DNA of 64,000 nt, taken from assembly GCF_003007715.1 (NCBI RefSeq), contig NZ_PXNO01000025.1, positions 1-64,000 on the forward strand, read 5' to 3'. The DNA is from Marinobacter shengliensis (GTDB taxonomy: Bacteria > Pseudomonadota > Gammaproteobacteria > Pseudomonadales > Oleiphilaceae). The notes beneath the pieces are model-generated. The model worked only from the letters and a program-made list of their open reading frames with translations, was not told where the DNA came from and did no database searches. Each line of letters starts with the position of its first letter. The stretch's first letter is position 1. A program made the position numbers and the translations under genes. Shown in pieces: positions 8,225 through 16,663 of this stretch.

Positions 8225-10858
8225 ATGTTCTCCAGAAACGCTCTGGTTGCAACCGTTATGCTGGGTTTGGTGGGGTGCGGGGGTTCCGGTTCAGAGAACG
8301 CTTCCGATAATACCAATGCCCAGGGCCCGGGGCCGACGGTTCCGGGCACTACGCCGCCCGGTCAGTCTGATGGCAACAGGGGTCTGCCAATAGGTGAGGG
8401 CGAGGTGCGGGTTCTGTCCAATCGCGCCGATCTGATCAGCGGTGGTGACGCTCTGATCGACATCGAGGCTGCCAACCCGGGGGCGGCCCGTGTGTTGCTT
8501 AACGGACAGGACGTAACGGCGAAGTTCGCGTTGATGGAGTCTGGCCAGCTGCGAGGCCTTGTTACCGGCTTGGCGTTGGGTGATAACACGCTGGAAGTGC
8601 TGCTGGATAATCGCAGTAGCCGGCTGGTGAAGACCATCACTAATCACCCGAAAGGTGGGCCGGTATTTTCGGGCCCCCAGGTTCAACCCTGGACCTGCAC
8701 CAACGCCGCTGCGGTGGATGAGCAATGCAACCAGCCTGCGGAATACCGCCTCAAATATGTTCCTGCGGAACGCTTTACCCGATTGTTCACCGAGTTTGAT
8801 CCGCAAGACCCCGGCCTGCCGGATGCTTTTTTGCCTTACGACCCGGAAAACCCTCCCGCCGATGACGACATCGCCACCGTGACCACCGATGAAGGCGTTG
8901 AAATGCCGTTCATCGTTCGTGTGGAAACCGGTGTGCTGAACAGGGACCGTTACCAGGTAATGTCATTGTTCCAACCCGGAAACGACTGGACCGCCCTGAA
9001 TCCCCAGGAGCAGTGGAACGGGAAAGTACTGGTTCATCACGGCGGTAACGTGGGGGTGAGTTACGGTATGGGCAGTCCGCCCAACGGTGACATTTCCGGC
9101 CTGACTAGCGGTAACGAGCTGTTGCTGGGAGACAGTATTTCCGTGGCGCTGGCCCGGGGTTTTGTAACCCTGTCGACCGCCCAGGCCAATCTTGGCCACA
9201 ACGTGAATCTGGTGACCGCTGCCGAGTCTTTGATGATGGCCAAGGAACACATCATCGAGAACTATGGCCCGGTCCGTTACACCATTGGCACTGGCTGCTC
9301 GGGTGGGGCGATTGCCCAGCAACACATTGCCAATGCCTACCCCGGTATCTATCAGGGGTTGATTGTTCAGTGTTCCTATCCGGATGTCTGGACCACCGCT
9401 ACCCAGTTTGCCGACTACAACCTGATCAGCAACTACCTTGGGCTGCAGATGCCGGAGGGTCCGGAAGGGTTCTTCTCCTTCATGACGGATCTGCTAACGA
9501 ACGGTTTGCTGCCAACCCAGTGGCCCTTTATTTATGGGCACCTGCCCGTTAATCCAGTGGTTTCAGACCTGGCCTTCTTCCCGGCGGCCTACCCAGACCA
9601 GGAAGATTGCCGGCGCCTGAAGGAGGGCGTTGAGGTTTATCATCCTGAGGAACGACCGGGCGGCCTGCGCTGCGGGTTGATCGATTACATGGTCAACCAG
9701 TTTGGCGAGCGGCCACCGGAGGTGTGGTCTGAAAATGAACAGCTTTTGGGCCGGGGTTTTGCCGGTATTCCGCTGGATAACGAAGGGGTTCAGTACGGCC
9801 TCAGAGCCCTGCAGCGGGGATTGATTACCGGCCCACAGTTCCTGGATCTAAACCGGGGGATTGGTGGCTTCAACGTGGACATCAAGTATCAGCCAGAGCG
9901 CACCCGGGGAGACATCCAGGCCATCACCAATGCCTATCGCACCGGCGCCATCAACACGGCAGAGAATCTTGCCGGTGTGCCGATGATTGATCTGCGAGGC
10001 CCGGACCCCGGCTTTGCCCACGATGCCTTCCACTCCTGGCAAACCCGTGCCCGCATTGAGGAGGTTCAGGGCCATTCGCTCAACCATGTCATCTGGTACG
10101 GCGCCTTCCCGATCGCCGGGGATACCGTGTTTACCACTGAGGCCCTGTTGACCATGGACCAGTGGCTGGCGGGCATCGAGGCGGATGAGCGGCACGATAG
10201 CCTGCCGGAGAAAGTGATTCGTAACCGGCCCGGCTTCGCCCGTGATCGCTGCCTTTCATTGTCGGGCGCTACCGCCGAATGGGGTGTCATGCTGCCGCTG
10301 ACCGGTGGCCTGTTGTACCCGGACCCGGTTTTGCCCGGCCTGGAATACTTGCCAACCAACCGATTGCCGGCCGAGATGGGTGAAATCCTGGACGTGGCCA
10401 CCGGGCAGGTGTGCGGCCTGGATCTTGGCGCCCTTGGCTTGCCCTCGCTGGTGACTGATTTGTTGGCGCCGATCACAGACCCGATTGTTGAAACCCAGGC
10501 CCTGCTGGTGCAAACCCGGTTTGGTACCCCAAGAACAGTGGCTGGAGATGACATTCGCACCCTGAATAACAAGTGTCAGCTCAAGCCGGTTGACCCTGCG
10601 GATTATCCCGCCAATCTGCTCCAAGGTATTTTCACCTCTGAAAACTTTGCCCAGAAGGTTGCGGAGATTTTCCCGAACGGTGTGTGTGACTACAGCAAGC
10701 CACCGGTTGGCCAGGTGCCAACCGTCACGTGGATGCACTATGGTGATGCCGAGACGGTGGTGCATGGCGGCGCGCCGCTGAGCAGCAACGATCAGCCTGT
10801 TCCGGGGTGGGCTTCACCGGCGTTTGCGGTCACCCTGTCATCCAATCAAGCTGAGTGA
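8225..10858 (+). CDS. DUF6351-type lipoprotein, putative alpha/beta-hydrolase
   Basis: An 877-residue exported protein. ATG 8225, behind GAGGTGG, gives a lipoprotein signal peptide (MFSRNALVATVMLGLVGCGG) with lipobox LVGC; a Gly/Ser/Pro-rich linker follows. At residues 357-362 lies GCSGGA, a G-x-S-x-G nucleophile elbow (Ser359) preceded by IGTGCSGG, and many conserved Cys, Trp and Asp residues follow, giving a tannase/esterase flavour. I place it in the DUF6351 family from its length and the GNVGVSYGMGSPPNG and WYGAFPIAGDT segments. The substrate is unknown; an esterase acting on an extracellular or periplasmic ester is plausible. No neighbouring gene points to a pathway. The acid and histidine of a triad could not be assigned by eye. 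Confidence 0.6.
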   Translation: MFSRNALVATVMLGLVGCGGSGSENASDNTNAQGPGPTVPGTTPPGQSDGNRGLPIGEGEVRVLSNRADLISGGDALIDIEAANPGAARVLLNGQDVTAKFALMESGQLRGLVTGLALGDNTLEVLLDNRSSRLVKTITNHPKGGPVFSGPQVQPWTCTNAAAVDEQCNQPAEYRLKYVPAERFTRLFTEFDPQDPGLPDAFLPYDPENPPADDDIATVTTDEGVEMPFIVRVETGVLNRDRYQVMSLFQPGNDWTALNPQEQWNGKVLVHHGGNVGVSYGMGSPPNGDISGLTSGNELLLGDSISVALARGFVTLSTAQANLGHNVNLVTAAESLMMAKEHIIENYGPVRYTIGTGCSGGAIAQQHIANAYPGIYQGLIVQCSYPDVWTTATQFADYNLISNYLGLQMPEGPEGFFSFMTDLLTNGLLPTQWPFIYGHLPVNPVVSDLAFFPAAYPDQEDCRRLKEGVEVYHPEERPGGLRCGLIDYMVNQFGERPPEVWSENEQLLGRGFAGIPLDNEGVQYGLRALQRGLITGPQFLDLNRGIGGFNVDIKYQPERTRGDIQAITNAYRTGAINTAENLAGVPMIDLRGPDPGFAHDAFHSWQTRARIEEVQGHSLNHVIWYGAFPIAGDTVFTTEALLTMDQWLAGIEADERHDSLPEKVIRNRPGFARDRCLSLSGATAEWGVMLPLTGGLLYPDPVLPGLEYLPTNRLPAEMGEILDVATGQVCGLDLGALGLPSLVTDLLAPITDPIVETQALLVQTRFGTPRTVAGDDIRTLNNKCQLKPVDPADYPANLLQGIFTSENFAQKVAEIFPNGVCDYSKPPVGQVPTVTWMHYGDAETVVHGGAPLSSNDQPVPGWASPAFAVTLSSNQAE

Positions 10859-10865
10859 TCAGGGC

Positions 10866-10894
10866 CACAGGGTCGGGCTGCGCCTGGCCCTGTG
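10866..10894 (+). terminator. Weak hairpin after the DUF6351 gene
   Basis: CACAGGG (10866-10872) pairs with CCCTGTG (10888-10894) just after the stop. The loop is GC-rich and there is no T-run, so it is at best a Rho-assisted or processing signal. Confidence 0.25.
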
Positions 10895-11061
10895 ATTGGC
10901 TTGCAAGGCATCGGCCCCAACCCCAACCTGAACAGAGTGCGGCCGACTCAGCAAAACCGGCGGCTAACCGTTGCTGTTGGTCGCTCTTCCCCCTAAAATT
11001 CCTCGCTGATCAAACACGCATCAGGATGATGCTGCCCCAAACCCAAGGAAGGAGAATGCCG

Positions 11062-12474
11062 ATGGACGATTGGCAAGGGTGCCTTGCGCCCCAGTGTCAG
11101 ACTGCGCTCTTGCAGGCCCGCAACAATGTCGCCAGCCGCGGTGGTTCGGTGATTACGGTTGAAGACTACCTGTTGGCATTGCTCGATGCCGTTCCTGAGG
11201 CAGTTGCGTTTCTGAAACGGCAGGGGGTGGACCTGGACGAACTGATTCGCACCATCCAGGGTGAACAACCCATTGTTGCAGAAGTACGTGGCGATGGGGA
11301 CCTGTCTTCCCAGCTTATCTACTGGATTTCCAGCACCCGTGAAGCGACCGATCAGCCCTGGCTGGACTGGCCTGTACTGTTGCATGGGCTGGTTCACCTT
11401 GCCGAGCGCCTGCAAGACAAAGCCTATGTGGCGGTGCTGGAACTGGTCAGCCACTGGCCGAGTGCGGAGGGTGAGGCCTGCACGCCTCCGGCTTCCTCTG
11501 ACCAACCTTTCAGCCCCGTTACGGTGACTGATCCAGCCTGGTTGCAGCTGGCTGAGGACGTTGTGGTGGCTTTATCCGCAAACCGGAATGGGTTGATCTG
11601 GGTAGCAGGCCCCCGTGGTAGCGGAAAAACCGCCTGGCTGAGGATGTTGCTGGCGACGCCGGGATTCTCGTGGGTGCAGATGGACTTGCGCCGCCAGGCA
11701 GAGGTGATGGCGTCCGATCAGCCGGTGGTCCCATCAGGCGGGGGCGGAGTCGCACAGTGGCCAGCGATGATTCTGGACAATGTGGCACCGCTCGACCTAT
11801 TGGAACTGATGAGCATGCCGGATGGTGCTGTTCGGGAACTGGTGACAGGATGGCAGGGGCCAATCCTGATGCTGGCATCAGACGACAGGGGTAAAGGACG
11901 AACAGACAACCGCCGGTTGGCCGCCATTCTGGGCCGGGAGTTGGAAACCATGGCGATGCCGGGTGTTAGCGAGGCGCAGAGAAGAGCGATCTTGACAGCA
12001 CACCAGCCAGCCATCGAAAAGCGTTGGAACCTGCAATTGTCGCCGGCAGCGATGGAGTATGCGGCGTCCCGCCAAACACGGAGTATAGCAACGCCCGGCG
12101 GTATGCTCGAATGGTTGCACCGGGCAGCCGCCAGGCTTGACCTGTTTGCCAGCCGGGGACCGCTGGAGGCGGTGGCTCTGGCGGCAGAACACGACACCCT
12201 TCGGCGCCAGTCCCTGGTGGCCCTCGCCCGGGGGGAGTGTGCTGAGCGGGTAGAGCTGCAGATACAACAACTGGATCTTGAACAAGCCGCCGCTGAGGTG
12301 GTTTGGCACGAACGTAAGCGCTCCGGCACCCTGCGCCGGTTATTGGTGGAGGATCTTCGCCAGGAACTGGAACGATGGGTTGCAGCCAGGCCCGGGCCGG
12401 TTCACTATGTGCTGAATTGTGAACAACAGCAGGGAGATACCTTGGGTGCAGGACCTGGAAATTTATATTCGTGA
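11062..12474 (+). CDS. Clp-N domain AAA+ ATPase with a single degenerate AAA module
   Basis: A 470-residue protein. ATG 11062 (MDDWQGCL) is chosen because AAGGAAGGAG ends 7 nt upstream; earlier in-frame codons lack a ribosome site. Residues 1-140 look like a Clp N-terminal domain (LLQARNNVASRGGSVITVEDYLLALL, then a second repeat around VLLHGLVHLAERL). A linker leads to an AAA module with Walker A GPRGSGKT (183-190) and a Walker B-like AMILDNV (Asp239-Asn240, where ClpB/ClpV have Asp-Glu). A lid region (AIEKRWNLQLSPAAMEYAAS, then MLEWLHRAAARL) resembles the D1 lid of ClpB/ClpV. The second ATPase ring is absent. The Asn in Walker B suggests slow or no hydrolysis. It may be a regulator or a scaffold derived from ClpB/ClpV; a link to the T6SS region is speculative. 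The 3' end overlaps the next gene. Confidence 0.6.
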   Translation: MDDWQGCLAPQCQTALLQARNNVASRGGSVITVEDYLLALLDAVPEAVAFLKRQGVDLDELIRTIQGEQPIVAEVRGDGDLSSQLIYWISSTREATDQPWLDWPVLLHGLVHLAERLQDKAYVAVLELVSHWPSAEGEACTPPASSDQPFSPVTVTDPAWLQLAEDVVVALSANRNGLIWVAGPRGSGKTAWLRMLLATPGFSWVQMDLRRQAEVMASDQPVVPSGGGGVAQWPAMILDNVAPLDLLELMSMPDGAVRELVTGWQGPILMLASDDRGKGRTDNRRLAAILGRELETMAMPGVSEAQRRAILTAHQPAIEKRWNLQLSPAAMEYAASRQTRSIATPGGMLEWLHRAAARLDLFASRGPLEAVALAAEHDTLRRQSLVALARGECAERVELQIQQLDLEQAAAEVVWHERKRSGTLRRLLVEDLRQELERWVAARPGPVHYVLNCEQQQGDTLGAGPGNLYS

Positions 12475-12820
12475 TCTGGAACCGGCGGCCGTATCCGGTT
12501 GGCTGGAGAACCAGCTTGATGACGTTCAACTGGACGATTCGGATGTCACGTCGGTGGTGAAGGGAAGTGCGTTGTTCAATGGTACCCGTTTGCGGATTAC
12601 CCTGTATCCCGGCGCCTTTGGAAAGAGGTTTACCTCTGTGCTGATGGAGGGCGACGATTTGCCCTGGAACAGCGACCTGGACTGCGCCCGAAGTGCCTGG
12701 CGGGCCATGGAAGGGGAGATACGGTGCAGCACCGGTGACTGGAAAGAGGGCGATCCGGTGGAAGATGAGAAGTGGTGGCGCCTGGACCACCGGGGTGAAC
12801 AACGGGTGGTTTGGAACTGA
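12446..12820 (+). CDS. Small acidic protein coupled to the Clp-N/AAA gene, unknown
   Basis: About 124 residues from GTG 12446, which has AGGGAG nine bases upstream; a GTG at 12419 would extend it by nine residues. It overlaps the end of the AAA gene by 29 nt, so the two are probably co-translated. The protein is acidic (DLEIYIRDLEPAAVSGWL, then many Asp/Glu), with no signal peptide, membrane segment or motif I recognise. The central part alternates beta-like strands (TRLRITLYPGAFGKRFTSVLM). A partner or client of the upstream ATPase is the simplest reading. A bidirectional terminator lies 18 nt downstream. Confidence 0.6.
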   Translation: MQDLEIYIRDLEPAAVSGWLENQLDDVQLDDSDVTSVVKGSALFNGTRLRITLYPGAFGKRFTSVLMEGDDLPWNSDLDCARSAWRAMEGEIRCSTGDWKEGDPVEDEKWWRLDHRGEQRVVWN

Positions 12821-12837
12821 ACCGATCGCCAGAAGGT

Positions 12838-12867
12838 AAAAAGGCAGCCATTGGAGGCTGCCTTTTT
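12838..12867. terminator. Bidirectional intrinsic terminator
   Basis: AAAAAGGCAGCC (12838-12849), a short loop, then GGCTGCCTTTTT form a GC stem with A-run and T-run on opposite sides. It therefore ends both the plus-strand AAA/small-protein transcript and the minus-strand cold-shock gene. Confidence 0.9.
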
Positions 12868-12886
12868 CGTATCCCGTGCTTTGAAA

Positions 12887-13447
12887 TTACTCGCTCAGGA
12901 TAGACACGTTGTCTGCTTGCAGGCCTTTGTCGGCTTCCACAACGTTGAACCGAACCAGTTGGCCCTGACGCAAGACTCGGCGACCACGACCGCGAATGGC
13001 GCGGAAATGTACGAAGATCTCGTCGCCGCTGTCGCGGACGATGAAGCCAAAGCCTTTCTTGACGTTGAACCACTTGACGGTGCCTTCTTCATCACCTTCC
13101 GGTGTGGTGTCGTCAAAATCGTCTTCTTCGTCATCATAAACGTTGTTCTGGCGACTGTTGCGTGCCGGGCGGCTCTGGCTTCTGGAAGCCGGCGCTGCGG
13201 AGGGCTGCTTGGTGGCAAGCGCGATGGCCAGAAAACCGGTGATGGCAAAAATAACAAAGGCAATCAGGTACGCTGCAAGGCCACCAACACTGCCCAGTGC
13301 CTCGGCGACGTTGCCAGCGCTCAGCGCGGCCAGGAATTGCGGTGTGACAGACAGCAGCAGAAACAGTACCAGGGGTGCCGGAATGGCGATCATAAGGGAA
13401 AGACGGATCGCTTTGGCTGGATTACGCATTGGCTGAATATTCTCCAT
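12887..13447 (-). CDS. Membrane-anchored cold-shock domain protein
   Basis: A 186-residue protein (ATG 13447; ATG 13429 is a possible alternative). Two hydrophobic segments lie at about 17-40 and 52-78, followed by a Ser/Arg linker and an acidic stretch (YDDEEDDFDD). Residues 121-186 form a full cold-shock domain with GTVKWFNVKKGFGFI (RNP1-like KGFGFI) and EIFVHF (RNP2-like). Ordinary CspA proteins are about 70 residues, free and cytoplasmic; here the nucleic-acid-binding domain is tethered to the inner membrane. The arrangement predicts RNA chaperone activity at the membrane, for example near translocons, which is inference. It is convergent with the AAA/small-protein pair across a shared terminator and divergent from slyX. 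Confidence 0.85.
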   Translation of the reverse strand: MENIQPMRNPAKAIRLSLMIAIPAPLVLFLLLSVTPQFLAALSAGNVAEALGSVGGLAAYLIAFVIFAITGFLAIALATKQPSAAPASRSQSRPARNSRQNNVYDDEEDDFDDTTPEGDEEGTVKWFNVKKGFGFIVRDSGDEIFVHFRAIRGRGRRVLRQGQLVRFNVVEADKGLQADNVSILSE

Positions 13448-13579
13448 GGGTTAACACTAACGATAAAAAGCCAGACATCGGGTAACATGGCATGCCCGGC
13501 CAATGAACGCCGCCAATGTTCAATGTTGGCGGTAAAAGGCGGCATCATACCAGATTACCGAAAGGGCTGACCAAATCTC

Positions 13580-13798
13580 ATGAGCAAAAAGACACTGGAA
13601 GACAGGCTTGCAGAGCTGGAAATGCGACTTGCGTTCCAGGACGATGTGATCAATACCCTGAGTGAGCAGGTGGCGAAGCAGGAGATGGATATTCGGGAGC
13701 TGTGGGATGCCAAGAAGGTGCTGCACAAGCAGTTGAAGGATATTTCGCCTTCGAACATCAAGGCGGAGGAGGATGAGACTCCGCCTCCGCATTATTGA
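13580..13798 (+). CDS. slyX: SlyX family protein
   Basis: A 72-residue coiled-coil protein with the SlyX pattern: LEDRLAELEMRLAFQDD, then INTLSEQVAKQ, a heptad-rich helix and a C-terminal PPPHY motif that is the family's most conserved end. The length is usual. The molecular role is unknown; the E. coli gene was named for its position beside slyD. Here it stands alone, divergent from the membrane-anchored cold-shock gene with about 130 nt between starts, and is followed by a cluster of palindromic repeats and then the convergent dapE. Confidence 0.9.
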   Translation: MSKKTLEDRLAELEMRLAFQDDVINTLSEQVAKQEMDIRELWDAKKVLHKQLKDISPSNIKAEEDETPPPHY

Positions 13799-13821
13799 AT
13801 TTGGAGAAGGTCCGAGAATCC

Positions 13822-13914
13822 GGGGTCAGACCCCAGCGCGGCCTTAGGGCCCACTGACGCGCTGGGGTCTGACCCCTTGGAGTATGTGGCCCAAGCGCGC
13901 TGGGGTCTGACCCC
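13822..13914. repeat. Three copies of a 19-nt GGGGTC-type palindromic repeat
   Basis: GGGGTCAGACCCCAGCGCG (13822-13840) is followed by two copies of its exact reverse complement, CGCGCTGGGGTCTGACCCC, at 13858-13876 and 13896-13914. Each unit holds the palindromic core GGGGTC-A/T-GACCCC plus a GCGCG tail. The three copies fill the space between the convergent slyX and dapE. The pattern suits REP/RAYT-type mobile repeats, and copies 1 and 2 can fold into one stem that could stop transcription in both directions. Confidence 0.85.
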
Positions 13915-13920
13915 TCAGAG

Positions 13921-15165
<1,245 letters not shown>

Positions 15166-16194
15166 TTAATTATTCGCGTGCAGCTCTTCGTTCAGTTCAA
15201 TAGCGGACTTGTTGGTCTTGCACTCAACAGCGCCAGTGAGACTGTTGCGACGGAACAGCAGGTCGTTCTTGCCGGCCAGGTCGCGGGCCTTGATGACTTC
15301 TACCTGTTTGTTGTTGTCATCCAGCAGGTTCACCTTGGTGCCAGAGGTGATATACAGACCAGCTTCAACGGTGCAGCGATCGCCCAGTGGGATGCCGATG
15401 CCGGCGTTAGCGCCGAGCAGGCAGTTTTCGCCCACGGAGATGATGATGTTGCCGCCACCAGACAGGGTACCCATGGTGGAGCAGCCGCCGCCCAGGTCAG
15501 AGCCCTTGCCGATCATCACGCCGGCAGAAATGCGGCCTTCGATCATGCTGGTGCCTTCGGTGCCGGCGTTGAAGTTGATAAAGCCCTCGTGCATCACGGT
15601 GGTGCCTTCGCCCACATAGGCGCCCAGACGAACACGGGCAGTGTCAGCAATACGCACACCCTTGGGTACAACGTAGTCGGTCATCTGCGGGAACTTGTCG
15701 ACCGATTTCACTTCCAGGGTGCGGCCTTCAATGCGGGCCTGCAGCTGGCGCTCTGGCAGTTCGTTCAGGTCGATGGCGCCTTCGTTGGTCCAGGCCAGGT
15801 TCGGCAGCAGGCCGAAAATGCCGTCCAGCTTTACACTGTGGGGCTTGGCCAGCCGGTGGGAGATCAGGTGCAGCTTCAGATACACTTCCGGGGTGCTGGA
15901 GGCGGTATCGTCGGTAGCCAGCACGGTAACCACCACAGGGCGCATGCTCTCGGCCGCTTTTTCCGCAAGTTTCGCCTGGTCGGTTTGGCCCAGCTGGCGC
16001 AGGGCGTTGGCAAACCTGGTCAGTTGCTCGGCTTTAACATCCATGGCCTGGTTACCGCCTTTGTAGTCCAGCGCGGTTTCAACCACGTCGATCAGGTCTT
16101 TGCCTGGGGTCATGATCGGCTGCTGGTAATACACCTCCAGCCACTCGCCCTGGTTATTCTGGGTGCCGATGCCAATGCCGAATGCAAAACTCAT
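15166..16194 (-). CDS. dapD: Tetrahydrodipicolinate N-succinyltransferase
   Basis: A 342-residue cytoplasmic enzyme that succinylates tetrahydrodipicolinate using succinyl-CoA. ATG 16194 (MSFAFGIGIGTQNNQGEWLEVYYQ) gives the start typical of the longer Pseudomonas-type DapD; E. coli DapD is shorter (274). The C-terminal half is a left-handed beta-helix of hexapeptide repeats (VRLGAYVGEGTTVMHEGFINFNAG, then SMIEGRISAGVMIGKGSDLGGG), as expected of the trimeric acyltransferase. The gene lies between two hairpin repeats, upstream of dapE and downstream of yffB, and is probably part of the same transcript. Confidence 0.96.
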   Translation of the reverse strand: MSFAFGIGIGTQNNQGEWLEVYYQQPIMTPGKDLIDVVETALDYKGGNQAMDVKAEQLTRFANALRQLGQTDQAKLAEKAAESMRPVVVTVLATDDTASSTPEVYLKLHLISHRLAKPHSVKLDGIFGLLPNLAWTNEGAIDLNELPERQLQARIEGRTLEVKSVDKFPQMTDYVVPKGVRIADTARVRLGAYVGEGTTVMHEGFINFNAGTEGTSMIEGRISAGVMIGKGSDLGGGCSTMGTLSGGGNIIISVGENCLLGANAGIGIPLGDRCTVEAGLYITSGTKVNLLDDNNKQVEVIKARDLAGKNDLLFRRNSLTGAVECKTNKSAIELNEELHANN

Positions 16195-16232
16195 CTGATC
16201 TGCTCCTGTGCTCAATAATTGAAAGAATGTTT

Positions 16233-16313
16233 GCCACGGACGCGCACTGACCTGCACGGACAAAAAAAAGAATTCTTAATTGCTGTCCGTGAGCGTCTGG
16301 GAGTGTCCGTGGC
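16233..16313. repeat. Hairpin repeat of the GCCACGGAC family, copy 2
   Basis: An 81-nt imperfect palindrome in the yffB-dapD gap. The outer arms GCCACGGAC / GTCCGTGGC and inner arms CACGGACA / TGTCCGTG are identical to those of the copy at 15082-15153; the middle block and loop differ. Shared arms with diverged loops indicate selection on pairing or recent spread of a mobile palindrome. Confidence 0.85.
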
Positions 16314-16321
16314 TGAAATAA

Positions 16322-16663
16322 TTAATCAGTCCACGTGGACCATTGGTCTGCGTTAAAGCCCACGGTCACTTCGTCGCCCCGCTCAACCACCGGGCGTTTA
16401 ATGATGGAGGTGTTCTCCAGCATGATCTGGTGGGCATTTTGGGCGTTAATGGTATCACGAAGCTCGTCGGGAAGTTTTCGCCAGGTCGTGCCCCGCTTGT
16501 TGATCAGGGTTTCCCAACCTATGGCCTGCTCCCACTGGCTCAGCTTCTCGCTGGTCAGGCCGTCTTTCTTGAAGTCGTGGAATTCGTAGACGATGCCGTT
16601 GTCGTCCAGCCACTTACGGGCTTTTTTCACGGTATCGCAGTTCTTGATGCCATATAACTTCAT
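16322..16663 (-). CDS. yffB: ArsC/Spx-like thioredoxin-fold protein YffB
   Basis: A 113-residue protein beginning MKLYGIKNCDTVKKARKWLDD (ATG 16663). It has a single cysteine in the NCDT motif where arsenate reductases and Spx carry theirs, then HDFKKDGLTSEKLSQW and the C-terminal IKRPVVE loop with the conserved Arg-Pro. YffB-type proteins are glutathione-linked and poorly defined; true arsenate reductase activity is doubtful because no ars genes are nearby. The gene overlaps the end of dapC by 4 nt (ATGA), and yffB beside dap genes is a frequent arrangement in gammaproteobacteria (E. coli yffB-dapE). Confidence 0.88.
   Translation of the reverse strand: MKLYGIKNCDTVKKARKWLDDNGIVYEFHDFKKDGLTSEKLSQWEQAIGWETLINKRGTTWRKLPDELRDTINAQNAHQIMLENTSIIKRPVVERGDEVTVGFNADQWSTWTD

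Noticed and set aside
10855..11061. Longer N-terminus for the Clp-N/AAA protein
   Set aside because: The extension has no ribosome site and reads as low-complexity; AAGGAAGGAG points to ATG 11062.
13822..13914. Possible CRISPR array
   Set aside because: Only three units, one inverted, with short unequal spacers and no cas genes; better explained as palindromic repeats.
15178..16218. Open frame of 346 codons on the plus strand
   Set aside because: Opposite dapD and low-complexity in composition (Gly/Ala/Val/Gln/His); no motif.
16322..16663. True arsenate reductase
   Set aside because: The ArsC-like fold with a single Cys is shared with Spx/YffB and no arsenic genes are near; called YffB instead.
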